The notes under the pieces are model-generated. The model ran no database searches, had not been told where the DNA came from, and saw nothing but the letters and a program-made list of their open reading frames with translations. Shown one piece after another: positions 1 to 10,519 of a stretch of DNA of 64,000 nucleotides (positions are counted from its first letter, which is position 1; each line of letters begins with the position of its first letter). The DNA comes from Dokdonella sp. (lineage in GTDB: Bacteria; Pseudomonadota; Gammaproteobacteria; Xanthomonadales; Rhodanobacteraceae). The stretch covers positions 62,001-126,000 of the forward strand of contig NZ_JAHCAQ010000010.1 in NCBI RefSeq assembly GCF_019634845.1. Reading direction: 5' to 3'. A program made the position numbers and the translations under genes.

Positions 1-1315
1 CGAGCGGCGGCTGCGCCATGATCGCGAGCGCACGCTGCACGCCCTTGACGAGCTGCGGCAGGTCGGCCGGATCACTGAAATAGCGCGGGTCGATCAGCGG
101 CGCGGTGCGCGTGTCGGCGCTGGCCAGCCGCACCTCGCCGCGGCTGCGCGGCCGCAACAGCGTCACGTGCAGGCCCATGCCGTGGCCCAGGTGCAGCTTG
201 CGGTTGTGGTCGTCGACGATCGCCACCACGAACTCGATCTCGATGTCGGGCACGGCCAGTGCCGAATCGGTGCGCAGGAACGCGCCGGCCTCGGCCACGT
301 TGCTGGTGATGCAGCCGCGGCGCTCGCGCCGCCACTGGCCGATGCCGCGCCAGATCATCGCCGCGCCGGCCAGCGAGATGCCGAAGCCGCCGTCACTGCG
401 CGGCGAGCGCCAGTTGAGGCTGGCGCTGATGTGGTCCTGCAGGTTCTGGCCCACCCCCGCGAGCTCGTGCACGACCTCGATGCCGAGCGCGCGCAGCGGC
501 GCGGCCGGGCCGATGCCCGAACACATGAGCAACTGCGGCGAGCCGTAAGCGCCGGCGCAGACGATGACTTCGCGGCGCGCCTGCAGCACCTGCGGGCGAC
601 CGTCGAGCATGACCTCGACCCCGCTGACGCGGCGCCCGTCCCAGCACAGGCGCCGTGCGGTCGCGCGCGTGAACACGGCGAGATTGGCGCGCGTGCGGGC
701 CGGCGCGAGATAGGCCCGCGCCGCGCTGCAACGCTCGCCGTCACGCATCGTCACCTGCGCAGGCCAGCAGCCCTCCTGCTGCGCGCCATTGCAGTCGTCG
801 GTGCGCGCGATGCCGCTCGCGACACAGGCTTCGAGGAAGGCCTGCGAGCTCGGGAACGGACTGCGCAGCCAGCTCACCGCAAGCGGACCGCCGCTGCCGT
901 GATAGTCGTTGGCGCCGAAACAGGCGCTGTCCTCGCCGCGCTTGAAGTAGGGCAATACGCTGGCGTAGTCCCAGCCGGGATTGCCGGCCGCGGCCCAGTC
1001 GTCGTAGTCGCGCCGATGGCCGCGGCAGTACACCATGGCGTTGATCGCACTGCTGCCGCCGAGCACGCGCCCGCGCGGCTGGAAGCCGCGGCGGCCGTCG
1101 AGCCCCGGTTGCGGCACGGTCTGGTAGCGCGCCACGTGGCGACTGATCGCGCCCGACACCGCAAAGCCGAGCGGCGCGCGGATCAGCACGCTGGCGTCGC
1201 TGCCGCCGGCTTCGAGCAGCGCGACGCGGCACTGCGGGTCCTCGCTGAGCCGCGCCGCGACCGCGCAGCCGGCCGAGCCCGCGCCAACCACGATGCAATC
1301 GAATTCGTGAGCCAT
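1..1315 (-). CDS. GMC-family oxidoreductase (choline dehydrogenase-like), 3' end cut off by window edge
   Basis: FAD-dependent alcohol/choline dehydrogenase-type flavoenzyme. Read by hand from the ATG at 1313-1315, the protein opens MAHEFDCIVVGAGSAG, a classic nucleotide-binding GxGxxG at residues 11-16. GRVLGGSSAIN near residues 83-92 matches the first GMC signature. GAYGSPQLLMCSGIG near residue 255 matches the second. About 438 residues are visible; the family is usually 530-560 long, so the C-terminal substrate domain with the catalytic histidine lies beyond the left edge. The start is 4 bases after the stop of the upstream FAD dehydrogenase, so the two are probably co-transcribed. The substrate cannot be told from sequence. 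Confidence 0.93.
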   Translation of the reverse strand, partial: MAHEFDCIVVGAGSAGCAVAARLSEDPQCRVALLEAGGSDASVLIRAPLGFAVSGAISRHVARYQTVPQPGLDGRRGFQPRGRVLGGSSAINAMVYCRGHRRDYDDWAAAGNPGWDYASVLPYFKRGEDSACFGANDYHGSGGPLAVSWLRSPFPSSQAFLEACVASGIARTDDCNGAQQEGCWPAQVTMRDGERCSAARAYLAPARTRANLAVFTRATARRLCWDGRRVSGVEVMLDGRPQVLQARREVIVCAGAYGSPQLLMCSGIGPAAPLRALGIEVVHELAGVGQNLQDHISASLNWRSPRSDGGFGISLAGAAMIWRGIGQWRRERRGCITSNVAEAGAFLRTDSALAVPDIEIEFVVAIVDDHNRKLHLGHGMGLHVTLLRPRSRGEVRLASADTRTAPLIDPRYFSDPADLPQLVKGVQRALAIMAQPPL

Positions 1316-1319
1316 GCGC

Positions 1320-2930
1320 TCAACCTCCAGCCAGGATGGAGCGCGCCGCCGCGCGCGCGGTCAGGATGCAGCCCGGCAGGAAGGTGCCTTCGAGCGAGCG
1401 CTTGCCGCAGGCGCCGCCACCGCCAAAGCCCGCCGCCTCGCCGACGCAGTACAGCCCGGCGATCGGCGTGTCGCTCGCGTCGAGCACGCGACTGCCGAGG
1501 TCGGTGCACAGCCCGCCGAGGCTCTTGCGCGTGATGAGCTGCACCTGCACCGCGATGTAGGGCCCGGCTCCGCGCCGCTGCAGCGGCGCCGGCTTGCAGG
1601 TGCGCAGACGATCCGACCCCCACTGCCGCGCATGGCGGATCAGGCGCAGTTGCGCGTCGTTCTCGAGGCGTGCGCCGCGCGCGAAATTGGCGTCGAACGC
1701 ATCGACCGTGGCCTGCAACTGCTGCGCGTCGACATCGAGCGAGGCGGTGAGCTCGTTCATGCGCGCGGCCAGTTCGGCCAGCGTGTCGGCGACGAGGAAC
1801 TGCCGGCTCTCGCGCTGCATCTGGCGCAGCAGGCGCGCGTTGCCAAACAGCGTCTCGGCGAGGAAGTGCAGCCACTGGCGGTCGCGGATGCGCGCATTGT
1901 GCTCGGCGCCCGAGATCGCGAACTCGCGCAGCGCGATGCGCCGGTTCATGAGCTGCCAGGTCCACGGCTGCGCCTGTTGCGCCACGCGCTGGCACAGCCA
2001 ATGCGTGTCGAAGCCGGTGACGAGCGGTTCGGGACCGATGCGCCGGCCACGGTGATCGAGCCACAGCGCCGACTTGCACGGGATCAGCGACAAGCCGTGG
2101 CCCGGGAAATGCGGATACGGATGCTCGATGCCGGCCGCGTAGTTCCACATCTCGCCGACATGGGTCAGGCGCGCAGCGAGCGCCTTGGCGGCCCAGTGGT
2201 GCAGGACGCCATCGGCCAGCGGACTGGCGCCATTGAGCATCCGCGCCGGCTGCGGTCGTGCGCGCGGCCAGTTTGCGCGCACCTGGTCGTGGCTGCCGTT
2301 GATGCCGCCGCTGGCGAGCACCACCACGGGCGCGTCGATGTACGTGCGCGCGCCGCTGGCTTCGTCGCAGGCCCAGGCGCCGCAGACACGTCCATCGTGC
2401 AGTTCGAGCGCGTCGACGCGGTGACCGTGCAGCCGTTCGAGCCGGCCGCCACGATCGGCCTGCGCGAGCGCGTCGATGAGCGTGGTCGTCAACGCCAACG
2501 ACGTGCCCCACACGATGTGGTAGCGCGGCAATGAATTGCCGTCGCCGTGGCGACCGCGCTCGACCCAGTTGACCGCCGGCATGAAGCGCACACCGGCGGC
2601 GACGAGCCAGTCGTGCACGTCGGCGCGCGAGCGCTCGGCATAGTGACGCGCCCACGCCACCGGCCAGCGCTCGCCGGGGTCGAGCTCGCCGAAACGCAGC
2701 CAGTCGGCCAGCGCGCGCTCGGGCGTATCGGCAATCTTGAGGCGCGCCTGCAATGGCGTGCCGACGAGGGCCATGCCGCCGAAGGCCCAGCGCGCGAGCC
2801 CGCCGAAGCGCTCGCGTGTGTCGCGGTCGACGAGGATCACGCGCTGCCCGCCGCGCAGCAGCTCGAGCGCGGCGACGATGCCGGCGATGCCACCGCCGAT
2901 CACCAGCACATCCGCCTGTCGTGTCGTCAC
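1320..2930 (-). CDS. FAD-binding dehydrogenase (fumarate reductase/ketosteroid dehydrogenase-like flavoprotein)
   Basis: 536-residue flavoprotein of the FAD-binding dehydrogenase family (COG3573-like), related in fold to fumarate reductase and 3-ketosteroid dehydrogenase flavoproteins. The N-terminus has the dinucleotide-binding motif GGGIAG (residues 13-18), followed by the acidic ribose-binding residue in ILVDRD. The C-terminus has GLYCVGEAAGFGGGGACG, the second FAD-contact segment with the Gly-rich loop typical of these enzymes. No signal peptide is seen, so it is probably cytoplasmic. It lies directly upstream of the GMC oxidoreductase with 4 bases between them, which suggests two flavin-dependent steps on one substrate, possibly a sterol, alcohol or aromatic compound. 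That pathway is inference. Confidence 0.9.
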   Translation of the reverse strand: MTTRQADVLVIGGGIAGIVAALELLRGGQRVILVDRDTRERFGGLARWAFGGMALVGTPLQARLKIADTPERALADWLRFGELDPGERWPVAWARHYAERSRADVHDWLVAAGVRFMPAVNWVERGRHGDGNSLPRYHIVWGTSLALTTTLIDALAQADRGGRLERLHGHRVDALELHDGRVCGAWACDEASGARTYIDAPVVVLASGGINGSHDQVRANWPRARPQPARMLNGASPLADGVLHHWAAKALAARLTHVGEMWNYAAGIEHPYPHFPGHGLSLIPCKSALWLDHRGRRIGPEPLVTGFDTHWLCQRVAQQAQPWTWQLMNRRIALREFAISGAEHNARIRDRQWLHFLAETLFGNARLLRQMQRESRQFLVADTLAELAARMNELTASLDVDAQQLQATVDAFDANFARGARLENDAQLRLIRHARQWGSDRLRTCKPAPLQRRGAGPYIAVQVQLITRKSLGGLCTDLGSRVLDASDTPIAGLYCVGEAAGFGGGGACGKRSLEGTFLPGCILTARAAARSILAGG

Positions 2931-3058
2931 TGCAGCCCCCTGCGCGAGCCACCACGCACGCTGCGCGATGCCGCCCCGGCTAGCCTACCCGAGTCGATGG
3001 TGGCGCGGTCAAGCATGGCGAGAGATGCCGGCGCGCAGCGCCACGCGCGCCGCCCGGC

Positions 3059-3964
3059 TCAAGCCGCGTCAGCGGCCAGCAGCCCGACGAGCTCGCGGCC
3101 ATTGCGCACGCCCTGATCCTCGTAGTTGTTGTTGAAGATCACATGCACGCGCGCGGCCGCCGCGGCCAGCGCGCGCAACGGCGGCACGAACTGCGCCAGT
3201 TCGGCCCGCGAGTAGTCGTAGTTGAAACGGTCGCTGGCGGCCGCGAGGCCCGGCTCGGTCCAGGTGGCGGCATTGCGGCCATGCAGGCGCAACAGCGCGA
3301 GCGTGGGCGAGGTGACCTCCCACACCGCGGGAATGCTCTGCTGGAAGCCCTGCGGCTCGTCGACGACCACATTGCACAGGTCCAGGCTGCGTTCGAGCGC
3401 GAGCGTGGCCGCGCGTTGTGCCGGCGCGAACCACGAGGCGTGGCGGAACTCGATCGCGACGCAATGCCCGGGCAGGCGCGCGCGCACGTGTTCCAGATAC
3501 GCCTGGTTTTCGCGCCGCGCGGTGAACCACGGCGGAAACTGGAAATGCAGCGCGCCGAGCTTGCCGGCCTGCGCCAGCGGCGCCACCGCGGCGCTGAAAC
3601 GTGCCCACAGCTCGTCGCGCACTTCGCTCGGCAGATCCTTGTAGTAGATGTTGCTGCGGGTGCTGGCCGGCAGCGCCGCCAGCAGGTCGCGCGGCAGCGC
3701 CTGGCGCGGCGTCTGGTGCTGGGTCAGCGCGCGAAACGCCTTGACGTTGAAGGTGAAGGCCGCCGGCGTGCGCTCGGCCCACAAGGCCGCGTTGCGGGCG
3801 CTCGGCATCGCGTAATACGACGAGTCGACCTCGACCAGCGCGAACTGGCTGGCGTAATGGCGCAGGCGCAGTTCGGCCGTGCTGCAGCCGCGCGGATAGA
3901 AGCGCTTGCAGTCGATCAGCGTCTTGTCGGTCCAGCTCGCGGTGCCGACGAGGATCGGGCTCAT
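3059..3964 (-). CDS. DUF72 family protein (YecE-like)
   Basis: 301-residue protein of the DUF72/YecE family (COG1801), a TIM-barrel-like family of unknown biochemical function. Recognisable parts are the opening ILVGTASWTD, the FYP(R)G segment after it, the EVDSSYYAMPS strand and the late NNNYEDQGVRNG motif near the C-terminus. Length is a little above the usual 240-290. The gene is convergent with nothing and divergent from the copper-efflux operon, with 166 bases between the starts. No signal peptide or membrane segment is visible. The function is unknown even in well-studied relatives. Confidence 0.92.
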   Translation of the reverse strand: MSPILVGTASWTDKTLIDCKRFYPRGCSTAELRLRHYASQFALVEVDSSYYAMPSARNAALWAERTPAAFTFNVKAFRALTQHQTPRQALPRDLLAALPASTRSNIYYKDLPSEVRDELWARFSAAVAPLAQAGKLGALHFQFPPWFTARRENQAYLEHVRARLPGHCVAIEFRHASWFAPAQRAATLALERSLDLCNVVVDEPQGFQQSIPAVWEVTSPTLALLRLHGRNAATWTEPGLAAASDRFNYDYSRAELAQFVPPLRALAAAAARVHVIFNNNYEDQGVRNGRELVGLLAADAA

Positions 3965-4130
3965 GCCGGCATGCTAGCGCAGCGGCGGCGCCGGAACCGC
4001 GCTGCGCCACATGCGTCCAACGCCGCTCCACGCTAGACTCGGCGCCGATGCGACACCGGCCTGCCAACTCCGTAGCCACCGCAACGCGGCCAGCGCGCCG
4101 CGCGGCCGGCGCCTGCGCGGGAGCGACGCG

Positions 4131-4532
4131 ATGACGCCGCTACGGTGCCTGCGCACGCGGCGCTGGCGGCTGCGCCTGGCCTGCCTGGCGCTGTTCGCGC
4201 TGCTGCAGCAGGTGGCGATCGCGGCCTGGGCCTGCCCGGTGTTCGAGCAGCAACCGGCCACGCCACCGGCGGTGGCCGGCCACTGCCATGGCGAGCCGGC
4301 AGCACCGACGCGGCCGAGCACCGATGTACTGTGCAGCCAGCACTGCCAGGGCAGCCATCTCACCAATCCCGACCTCAGGCTGCCGCAGGTGCCGCCGCTG
4401 GCGCTGCCGCCGGGCGCATTCGCGCTGGGCCAGAGCCTGCTGCCGCAACCGGCCGCACGCGCCTACCACGATGTTCCGCTGTGCCGCTCCGATCCACCGC
4501 CGGCACGGCGCTTCTGCAGCCTGCAGATCTAG
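4131..4532 (+). CDS. small exported Cys/His-containing protein heading the cus operon
   Basis: 133-residue protein starting at ATG 4131, preceded by GGGAG about 8 bases upstream. The N-terminus (RRWRLRLACLALFALLQQVAIA) is a signal peptide or N-terminal anchor. The mature part has a Cys/His-rich stretch (CPVFEQQ, GHCHGEP, LCSQHCQGSH), then a Pro-rich tail. It is followed 72 bases later by cusC, so it probably belongs to the metal-efflux operon. A role as a periplasmic metal-binding or sensing protein is inference from its cysteines, histidines and position. I do not recognise a named family. An upstream in-frame ATG at 4011 would lengthen it, but would place the hydrophobic segment internally. 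Confidence 0.75.
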   Translation: MTPLRCLRTRRWRLRLACLALFALLQQVAIAAWACPVFEQQPATPPAVAGHCHGEPAAPTRPSTDVLCSQHCQGSHLTNPDLRLPQVPPLALPPGAFALGQSLLPQPAARAYHDVPLCRSDPPPARRFCSLQI

Positions 4533-4604
4533 ACCTTCGACCGCACACCGTGAATGCGCGCCACCGCAGCGTGGCGCGTGGCTTGTGCCGTGTCCGGAGG
4601 TTCC

Positions 4605-5891
4605 ATGTCCCGCGTTCGTCATCGTTTCCTGCGCCCATCTGCGGGCGCCGTACTGGTCGTGCTGTGGCCGCTCGCCGCGGCCGGCCAGGAATTGTCCCTG
4701 AACGCAGCGCTCGCGCGCGCCGAGCAGGCCGCACCGGCTCTCGTCGCGCGCGCGGCGCAGCTCGATGCCGCGCGCGAAGACGCGGCGCGCGCCGCAGCCC
4801 TGCCCGATCCGCGACTCGTGGTCGGTGTGGCGAACCTGCCGATCGACGGAGCGCATGCCTTCGACCTGCGCGCCGACGACATGACGATGAAGCAGATCGG
4901 CCTCATGCAGGAGATTCCCGCACGCGCCAAGCGCGAGGCGCGCGCCGCGCTCGCGGCGCGCCAGGTCGATGCCGCGCAGGCCGACAGCGAAGCGGCCCGG
5001 TTGCGCCTGCGCCAGGCCACCGCGCAGGCCTGGATCGCGCTGCGGGCGGCGCAGGAGCTGATCGACGCCATCGAGGCCCAGCGCGAGCAGGCCGCGCTCG
5101 CGATCGAACTGGCCAAGGCACGCCTCGCCGGCGGCCGTGGCAGCGTGGTCGATGCGATGGCCGCCCAGGCCGCCGCGCTCGACCTCGACAACCGCCGCGA
5201 CAGCGCCCAGGGCCAGCTCGAAGCCGCGCGCGCCGCACTCGCGCGCTGGCTCGACGTCGATCCCGCGCATCTGGCCGCCAGCGGCAGCTGGCCCGATTTC
5301 GCCGCGCTGCCGACCAGCGAAGCCGAACTGCTGGGCCGGCTCGACCACCAGGCCGCGCTGCTGCCATGGCAGGCGCGCAGCGACCTCGCCCAGGCCGCCG
5401 TCGATGTCGCGGTGGCCGGCAAGCGCCCCGACTGGAGCATTTCCGCCAGTTACGGCCAGCGTTCGCGCAGCCCCGGTGGCATGCGCCGCGACGACATGCT
5501 GATGTTCGAGGTCGCGGTCGGCCTGCCGCTGTTCGCGCGCAATCGGCAGGATCGCGATGTGGCGGCGCGGCGCGCCGAACTGGCCGCCGTCGAGGCCGAA
5601 CACGAGGACGCGCGGCGCGCCCAGCTCGACACGCTGCGCGAGACGCTCGCGCAGTGGCACGCGATGCAGCGCCTGGTCGCGCGCAAGCAACAGCAACTGC
5701 TGCCGCTCGCCCACGACCGCAGCCGGACCGCGCTCGCGGCCTATCGCGGCGGCGGCGCGCTGCAGCCTTGGCTCGACGCGCGCCGCGACGAACTCGAACT
5801 GGAAGTCGAGCACACCACCCATCTGAGCGAACTCGGCCGCGCCTGGGCCGCGCTCGCCTTCCTGCTGCCGACCGCGGAGACCACGCCATGA
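4605..5891 (+). CDS. cusC: outer-membrane efflux protein, TolC family (CusC/CzcC-like)
   Basis: 428-residue TolC-family outer-membrane factor of a tripartite metal-efflux pump. The start at ATG 4605 has a strong CGGAGG five bases upstream; an earlier in-frame ATG at 4554 lacks this. After a signal peptide ending near AAAGQ, the protein is rich in heptad-like Ala/Leu/Arg helices (for example around residues 100-200) typical of the periplasmic alpha-barrel. The two-fold OEP repeat structure is visible, with PDPRLVVGVANLP early and RPDWSISASYGQR later. Its stop overlaps the cusB start in ATGA, so translation is coupled. Metal specificity is inferred from cusB and cusA. Confidence 0.92.
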   Translation: MSRVRHRFLRPSAGAVLVVLWPLAAAGQELSLNAALARAEQAAPALVARAAQLDAAREDAARAAALPDPRLVVGVANLPIDGAHAFDLRADDMTMKQIGLMQEIPARAKREARAALAARQVDAAQADSEAARLRLRQATAQAWIALRAAQELIDAIEAQREQAALAIELAKARLAGGRGSVVDAMAAQAAALDLDNRRDSAQGQLEAARAALARWLDVDPAHLAASGSWPDFAALPTSEAELLGRLDHQAALLPWQARSDLAQAAVDVAVAGKRPDWSISASYGQRSRSPGGMRRDDMLMFEVAVGLPLFARNRQDRDVAARRAELAAVEAEHEDARRAQLDTLRETLAQWHAMQRLVARKQQQLLPLAHDRSRTALAAYRGGGALQPWLDARRDELELEVEHTTHLSELGRAWAALAFLLPTAETTP

Positions 5892-7336
5892 ATCGTCGTC
5901 CATCCACTCGCGCCGTGCGCCTGGTTGCCGCCGGCGCGATCGCGCTCGGCACGCTCGCTGCCGCATGGCTGCATGCGCAGTCGGCCACGACGGGCCGCGA
6001 GCCCGCGAGCGGCGATCCGCACGCAGGCCGCGCGATGCCGGCGCCCGCGAGCGGCGATCCGCATGCGGGCCACGCGATGCCGGCGCCCGCGAGCAGCGAT
6101 CCGCATGCAGGCCACGCGATGCCGGCGCCCGCGAGCAGCGATCCGCACGCGGGCCACGCGTTGCCGGCGCCCGCGAGCGGCGATCCGCACGCAGGCCACG
6201 CGATGCCGGCGCCCGCATCGGCCGGATCGGCCAATGCCGAGCGCAAGGTGCTGTACTGGTACGACCCGATGGTGCCCGACCAGCACTTCGACAAACCCGG
6301 CAAATCGCCGTTCATGGACATGCAGCTCGTGCCACGCTATGCCGACGAGGCCGGCGGCAGCAGCGTGCGCATCGATGCGGGCGTGCAGGCCAACCTCGGC
6401 ATCCGCACCGCGCCGGTCGAGCTCGGTACGCTCACGCGCAGCCTGCGTGTGCCAGGCACGCTGGCCTGGAGCCTGCGCGACGAGACCGTGGTCAGCGCGC
6501 GCGTCGACGGCATCGTCAGCCGCCTGCAGGTCAAGGTGCCATTCGAGGCGGTCGCGCGCGGCCAGCCACTGCTCACGTTGCTCGCTCCCGAGTGGAGCAG
6601 CGCCCGCGCCGAAGCACAGGCGCTGGCGCAGGCCAGCTCGCCCGCCGCACGCGAGCTGCGCGCAGCGGCGCAGGCGCGCCTGCGCGTGCTCGGCGCCACC
6701 GGGCGCGGTGGTGCCGACGGTGTCGTGCTGACGGCGCCGGGCGCCGGTGTGGTCAGCGAGATCCTCGTGCGCGAGGGGCAGACGGTCGCGCCGGGCACGC
6801 CGCTGATGCGCATCAACGATCCGCGCGTGCTGTGGCTCGAAGCGGCGATCCCGCAGGCCGACGCCAGCCTGCTCGCCGCCGGCACACCGGTCGAGGCCAG
6901 CGTCGATGCGCTGCCGGGTGAGTCGTTCCCGGGCACGATCGATGCGCTGCTGCCGCTGGTCGATGCGGCCACCCGCACGCAGCGCGCGCGCATCGTGCTG
7001 GCCAATCCGCAGGGCCGGCTCGCGCCGGGCATGTTCGCGCAGGTGCGCATCGAGCCACCCGCGCAGACGCGCCGGCCGCTGGTCCCGAACGAGGCATTGA
7101 TCGCGACCGGCGACGACAGCCGCGTCATCGTGCGCGGCAGTGATGGCCGCTTCGCGCCGCTGCGCGTGCGCACCGGACGCAGCAGCGATGGCCGCACCGA
7201 GATCCTTGCCGGCCTGCACGGTGGCGAGCAGGTGGTGGTGTCGGGGCAGTTCCTGCTCGACTCGGAGGCGAGTCTCACTGGCGCCCTGCAGCGTCTGTCG
7301 GCACCGGCCGCGCATGACGCGCAGGCCCAACCATGA
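5888..7336 (+). CDS. cusB: RND efflux periplasmic adaptor CusB, with His/Met tandem repeats
   Basis: 482-residue membrane-fusion protein linking CusA to CusC. After an N-terminal signal/anchor ([19 protein letters not shown]) come five 14-residue repeats of the form [14 protein letters not shown] (residues about 38-108). Then follows the heavy-metal-binding segment WYDPM...[15 protein letters not shown], which closely matches the Met-rich Cu(I)/Ag(I) site of E. coli CusB. The barrel-sandwich and beta-barrel domains follow ([26 protein letters not shown]). E. coli CusB lacks the repeat block. The repeats supply extra His and Met ligands and probably buffer metal in the periplasm; that role is inference. 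Start and stop overlap the neighbouring genes by 4 bases. Confidence 0.95.
   Translation: MNRRPSTRAVRLVAAGAIALGTLAAAWLHAQSATTGREPASGDPHAGRAMPAPASGDPHAGHAMPAPASSDPHAGHAMPAPASSDPHAGHALPAPASGDPHAGHAMPAPASAGSANAERKVLYWYDPMVPDQHFDKPGKSPFMDMQLVPRYADEAGGSSVRIDAGVQANLGIRTAPVELGTLTRSLRVPGTLAWSLRDETVVSARVDGIVSRLQVKVPFEAVARGQPLLTLLAPEWSSARAEAQALAQASSPAARELRAAAQARLRVLGATGRGGADGVVLTAPGAGVVSEILVREGQTVAPGTPLMRINDPRVLWLEAAIPQADASLLAAGTPVEASVDALPGESFPGTIDALLPLVDAATRTQRARIVLANPQGRLAPGMFAQVRIEPPAQTRRPLVPNEALIATGDDSRVIVRGSDGRFAPLRVRTGRSSDGRTEILAGLHGGEQVVVSGQFLLDSEASLTGALQRLSAPAAHDAQAQP
6001..6210 (+). repeat. five 42-bp tandem repeats inside cusB
   Basis: Five exact-length 42-bp units begin at 6001, 6043, 6085, 6127 and 6169, each starting gcccgcgagc and ending gatgccggc or gttgccggc. 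They differ only at a few positions. They encode the His/Met motif DPHAG(H/R)A(M/L)PAP. The high DNA identity points to recent expansion by slippage or unequal crossing-over, so copy number may vary between strains. Confidence 0.95.
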
Positions 7337-10300
7337 TCGCCGCGCTGATCCGCCTGTGTCTGGCCAATCGCGGGCTCGTGCTCGCATTGGCCGCGGGCCT
7401 GGCCGTGTGGGGTCTGTGGGCGCTGCGCCACACGCCGCTCGATGCGCTGCCGGACCTGTCCGACACCCAGGTCATCATCCGCAGCGAATGGCCCGGCCAG
7501 GCGCCGCGCATCGTCGAGGATCAGGTTACCTATCCGCTCACGACCACGATGCTGTCGGTGCCGGGCGTGCGCGCGGTACGCGGCTACTCGTTCTTCGGCG
7601 ACTCGTTCGTGTACGTGCTGTTCGACGACCACACCGACCTGTACTGGGCGCGCTCGCGCGTGCTCGAGTATCTGAGCCAGGTGCGCGAGCGCCTGCCGGC
7701 CGGCGTCACCCCCGCACTCGGTCCCGATGCCACCGGCGTGGGCTGGATCTACGAATATGCACTGGTCGACCGCAGCGGCCGTCACGACGCCGGCCAACTG
7801 CGCAGCCTGCAGGACTGGTTGCTGCGCTACGAGCTCAAGACGATCCCCGACGTGGCCGAGGTGGCCACGATCGGCGGCATGGTCAATGCGTGGCAGATCG
7901 TGCCCGACCCGCAGGCGCTGGCCGCGCGCGGCATCACGATCGCGCAGCTCGTCGCGGCGATCGATGCCGCCAACGGCGCCAGCGGCGGTTCGGTGATCGA
8001 ACAGGGCGAAGCCGAGCTGATGGTGCGCAGCGAAGGCTACCTGCACGACGCGCGCGCGTTCGAGCAGGTGCCGGTCGCCACTTCCGCCGGCGTGCCGGTG
8101 CTGCTGGGCGAGGTCGCCAGCGTGCGGCGCGGTCCGGCGCTGCGGCGCGGCATCGCCGAGCTCGATGGTGAGGGCGAGGTGACCGGCGGCGTGATCGTGC
8201 TGCGCAGTGGCAAGGATGCGCTGGCCGCGATCGAGCAGGTCAAGGCACGGCTCGCGCAGTTGCAGGCCAGCCTGCCGGCCGGTGTCGAGATCGTGACCGT
8301 CTACGACCGTTCGTTGTTGATCAAGGCCGCGGTCGGCAACCTGAGCCGCAAGCTGGTCGAGGAGTTCCTCGTGGTGGCGCTGGTGTGCCTGCTGTTCCTG
8401 TGGCACCTGCGCTCGGCCCTGGTCGCCGTGGTGACGCTGCCGCTCGGCGTGCTCGCGGCGTTCATCGTCATGCACTACCAGGGCATCACCGCCAACCTGC
8501 TGTCACTGGGCGGCATCGCGATCGCGATCGGCGCAATGGTCGACGCCGCCGTGGTGATGATCGAGAACACGCACAAGCATCTGGAGCACTGGCGCGACGA
8601 ACATGGCTGCGAGCCGCAGGGCCAGGCGCGCTGGTCACTCGTCGCGCGCGCCGCGGGCGAAGTCGGGCCGGCGCTGTTCGCGAGCCTGCTCGTGATCACG
8701 CTGTCGTTCGTGCCGGTGTTCGCGCTGCAGGAACAGGAAGGGCGCCTGTTCGCGCCGCTGGCCTGGACCAAGACCTGGGCGATGGCGGCTGCGGCCGGCC
8801 TGTCGGTCACGCTGATCCCCGTGCTCATGGGCTATCTGATCCGCGGCCGCATCCGCGCCGAGGCGGCCAATCCGCTCAATCGCGCGCTCATCGCGCTGTA
8901 CCGGCCACTGCTCGACGCCGTGCTGCGCCACCCGCGCATGACGCTCGCCGCGAGCGCCGTGCTGCTGGCGCTGACCGCACTGCCGGCCCTGCGCATCGGC
9001 AGCGAGTTCATGCCGCCGCTGGACGAGGGCAGCTTGCTCTACATGCCGACCGCGCTGCCGGGACTGTCGGCCGGCAAGGCCAGCGAACTGCTGCAGCAGA
9101 CCGACCGCATGATGATGAGCGTGCCCGAGGTTGCGCACGTATTCGGCAAGGCCGGGCGCGCCGAGACCGCGACCGATCCGGCGCCGCTGGAGATGTTCGA
9201 GACCACGATCACGTTCAAGCCGCGCGACCAGTGGCGCCCCGGCATGACGGCGCAGAAGCTGCGCGAGGAACTCGACGCGGCGGTCAAGGTGCCGGGCCTG
9301 ACCAATCTGTGGGTCGCGCCGATCCGCAACCGCATCGACATGCTCGCCACCGGCATCAAGAGCCCGATCGGCATCAAGGTCACCGGCCCCGACACGCGCG
9401 TGATCGAGCAACTGGGTCGACGCATCGAGGCCGTCGCGCGGACGGTGCCTGGCGTCGACTCGGCGCTCGCCGAGCGCATCGGCGACGGCCGCTACGTCGA
9501 CGTGACGATCCGCCGCGACGACGCCGCGCGCTACGGCTTCACCCAGGCGCAACTGCAACGCCTCATCGCCACCGTGGTCGGCGGCGCGCCGATCGGCGAG
9601 ACGATCGAAGGCCGCGAACGCTATCCGATCGTGCTGCGCTATCCACGCGCCGAGCGCGATTCGCTGGCGGCGCTGCGTGATCTGCCGCTGCTGGCGGCGG
9701 ACGGCGCCCAGTTGACGCTGCAGCAGGTCGCCGACATCGCCGTCAGCGCCGATCCGCCGATGTACCGCAGCGAGAACGCGCGTCTGGCCGGTCTGGTCTA
9801 CGTCGACGTCGGCGGCGGCGACCTGGGTTCGGTGGTGGTCGCGCTGCAACGCGCCGTCGCACGCGAGGTGCCGCTGCCGGCCGGCTACAGCCTCGTCTGG
9901 TCGGGCCAGTACGAATACCTCGCGCGGGCGCAGGCACGCCTGCGCTGGGTGGTGCCGGCGGCGCTCGTGCTGATCTTCGGCATCATCCATCTCGTGTTCC
10001 GCCGCATCGACGAGGCGCTCATCATCATGCTGAGCCTGCCGCTGGCGCTGGTCGGCGGTTTGTGGCTGATCTGGCTGCTCGGCCATGCGCTGTCGGTCGC
10101 GAGCATGATCGGCTTCATCGCGCTCGGCGGCGTCGCGGCCGAATTCGGCGTCATCATGCTGCTGTACCTGCGCCAGGCCTGGGAACGGCAACTGGCGGCT
10201 GGCCAGGCGCCGACCCTCGCCGCACTGCAGGCCGCGATCCGCGACGGCGCGGTGCAGCGCGTGCGACCCAAGGCGATGACCGTGGCGGTGATCCTGGCCG

Positions 10301-10464
10301 GCCTGCTGCCGCTGTTCGTCGGCACCGGCGCCGGCTCGGAAGTCATGCAACGCATCGCCGCGCCGATGCTCGGCGGCATGCTCACGGCACCCCTGCTGTC
10401 GATGCTCGTGATCCCGGCCGCCTACTACCTCGTGCGCCGCCGCGAGATCGCGCGGCGGCGCTGA
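7333..10464 (+). CDS. cusA: heavy-metal efflux RND transporter CusA (Cu/Ag type)
   Basis: 1043-residue inner-membrane RND pump that exports metal using the proton gradient. The fourth transmembrane helix region carries [16 protein letters not shown], the HME-type proton-relay motif in the form found in E. coli CusA rather than in Zn/Co/Cd pumps. Further CusA-like landmarks are [16 protein letters not shown] near the N-terminus, [16 protein letters not shown], and [15 protein letters not shown] in the periplasmic porter domain, which contain the Met residues of the Cu/Ag path. Length is normal for the family. It overlaps cusB by 4 bases (ATGA) and is the last gene of the operon. No regulator gene is nearby. 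Confidence 0.96.
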   Translation: MIAALIRLCLANRGLVLALAAGLAVWGLWALRHTPLDALPDLSDTQVIIRSEWPGQAPRIVEDQVTYPLTTTMLSVPGVRAVRGYSFFGDSFVYVLFDDHTDLYWARSRVLEYLSQVRERLPAGVTPALGPDATGVGWIYEYALVDRSGRHDAGQLRSLQDWLLRYELKTIPDVAEVATIGGMVNAWQIVPDPQALAARGITIAQLVAAIDAANGASGGSVIEQGEAELMVRSEGYLHDARAFEQVPVATSAGVPVLLGEVASVRRGPALRRGIAELDGEGEVTGGVIVLRSGKDALAAIEQVKARLAQLQASLPAGVEIVTVYDRSLLIKAAVGNLSRKLVEEFLVVALVCLLFLWHLRSALVAVVTLPLGVLAAFIVMHYQGITANLLSLGGIAIAIGAMVDAAVVMIENTHKHLEHWRDEHGCEPQGQARWSLVARAAGEVGPALFASLLVITLSFVPVFALQEQEGRLFAPLAWTKTWAMAAAAGLSVTLIPVLMGYLIRGRIRAEAANPLNRALIALYRPLLDAVLRHPRMTLAASAVLLALTALPALRIGSEFMPPLDEGSLLYMPTALPGLSAGKASELLQQTDRMMMSVPEVAHVFGKAGRAETATDPAPLEMFETTITFKPRDQWRPGMTAQKLREELDAAVKVPGLTNLWVAPIRNRIDMLATGIKSPIGIKVTGPDTRVIEQLGRRIEAVARTVPGVDSALAERIGDGRYVDVTIRRDDAARYGFTQAQLQRLIATVVGGAPIGETIEGRERYPIVLRYPRAERDSLAALRDLPLLAADGAQLTLQQVADIAVSADPPMYRSENARLAGLVYVDVGGGDLGSVVVALQRAVAREVPLPAGYSLVWSGQYEYLARAQARLRWVVPAALVLIFGIIHLVFRRIDEALIIMLSLPLALVGGLWLIWLLGHALSVASMIGFIALGGVAAEFGVIMLLYLRQAWERQLAAGQAPTLAALQAAIRDGAVQRVRPKAMTVAVILAGLLPLFVGTGAGSEVMQRIAAPMLGGMLTAPLLSMLVIPAAYYLVRRREIARRR

Positions 10465-10488
10465 GCGCCGGCACGGCGGGGGCGGCGC

Positions 10489-10505
10489 GGCGGGAGCCGC
10501 CCGCC
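10489..10505. terminator. possible bidirectional terminator hairpin between cusA and the caspase gene
   Basis: A 6-bp perfect G+C stem (GGCGGG / CCCGCC) with a 5-base loop lies in the 55-bp space between two convergent genes. There is no T-run on either side, so intrinsic termination is uncertain. Confidence 0.3.
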
Positions 10506-10519
10506 ACGCCCAGCGCCGA

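Noticed and set aside
4145-5887. Upstream extension of the cusB frame to 1063 codons
   Set aside because: It overlaps the small exported gene and cusC in another frame and is Arg-rich. The ATG at 5888 has ATGA coupling and begins a signal peptide.
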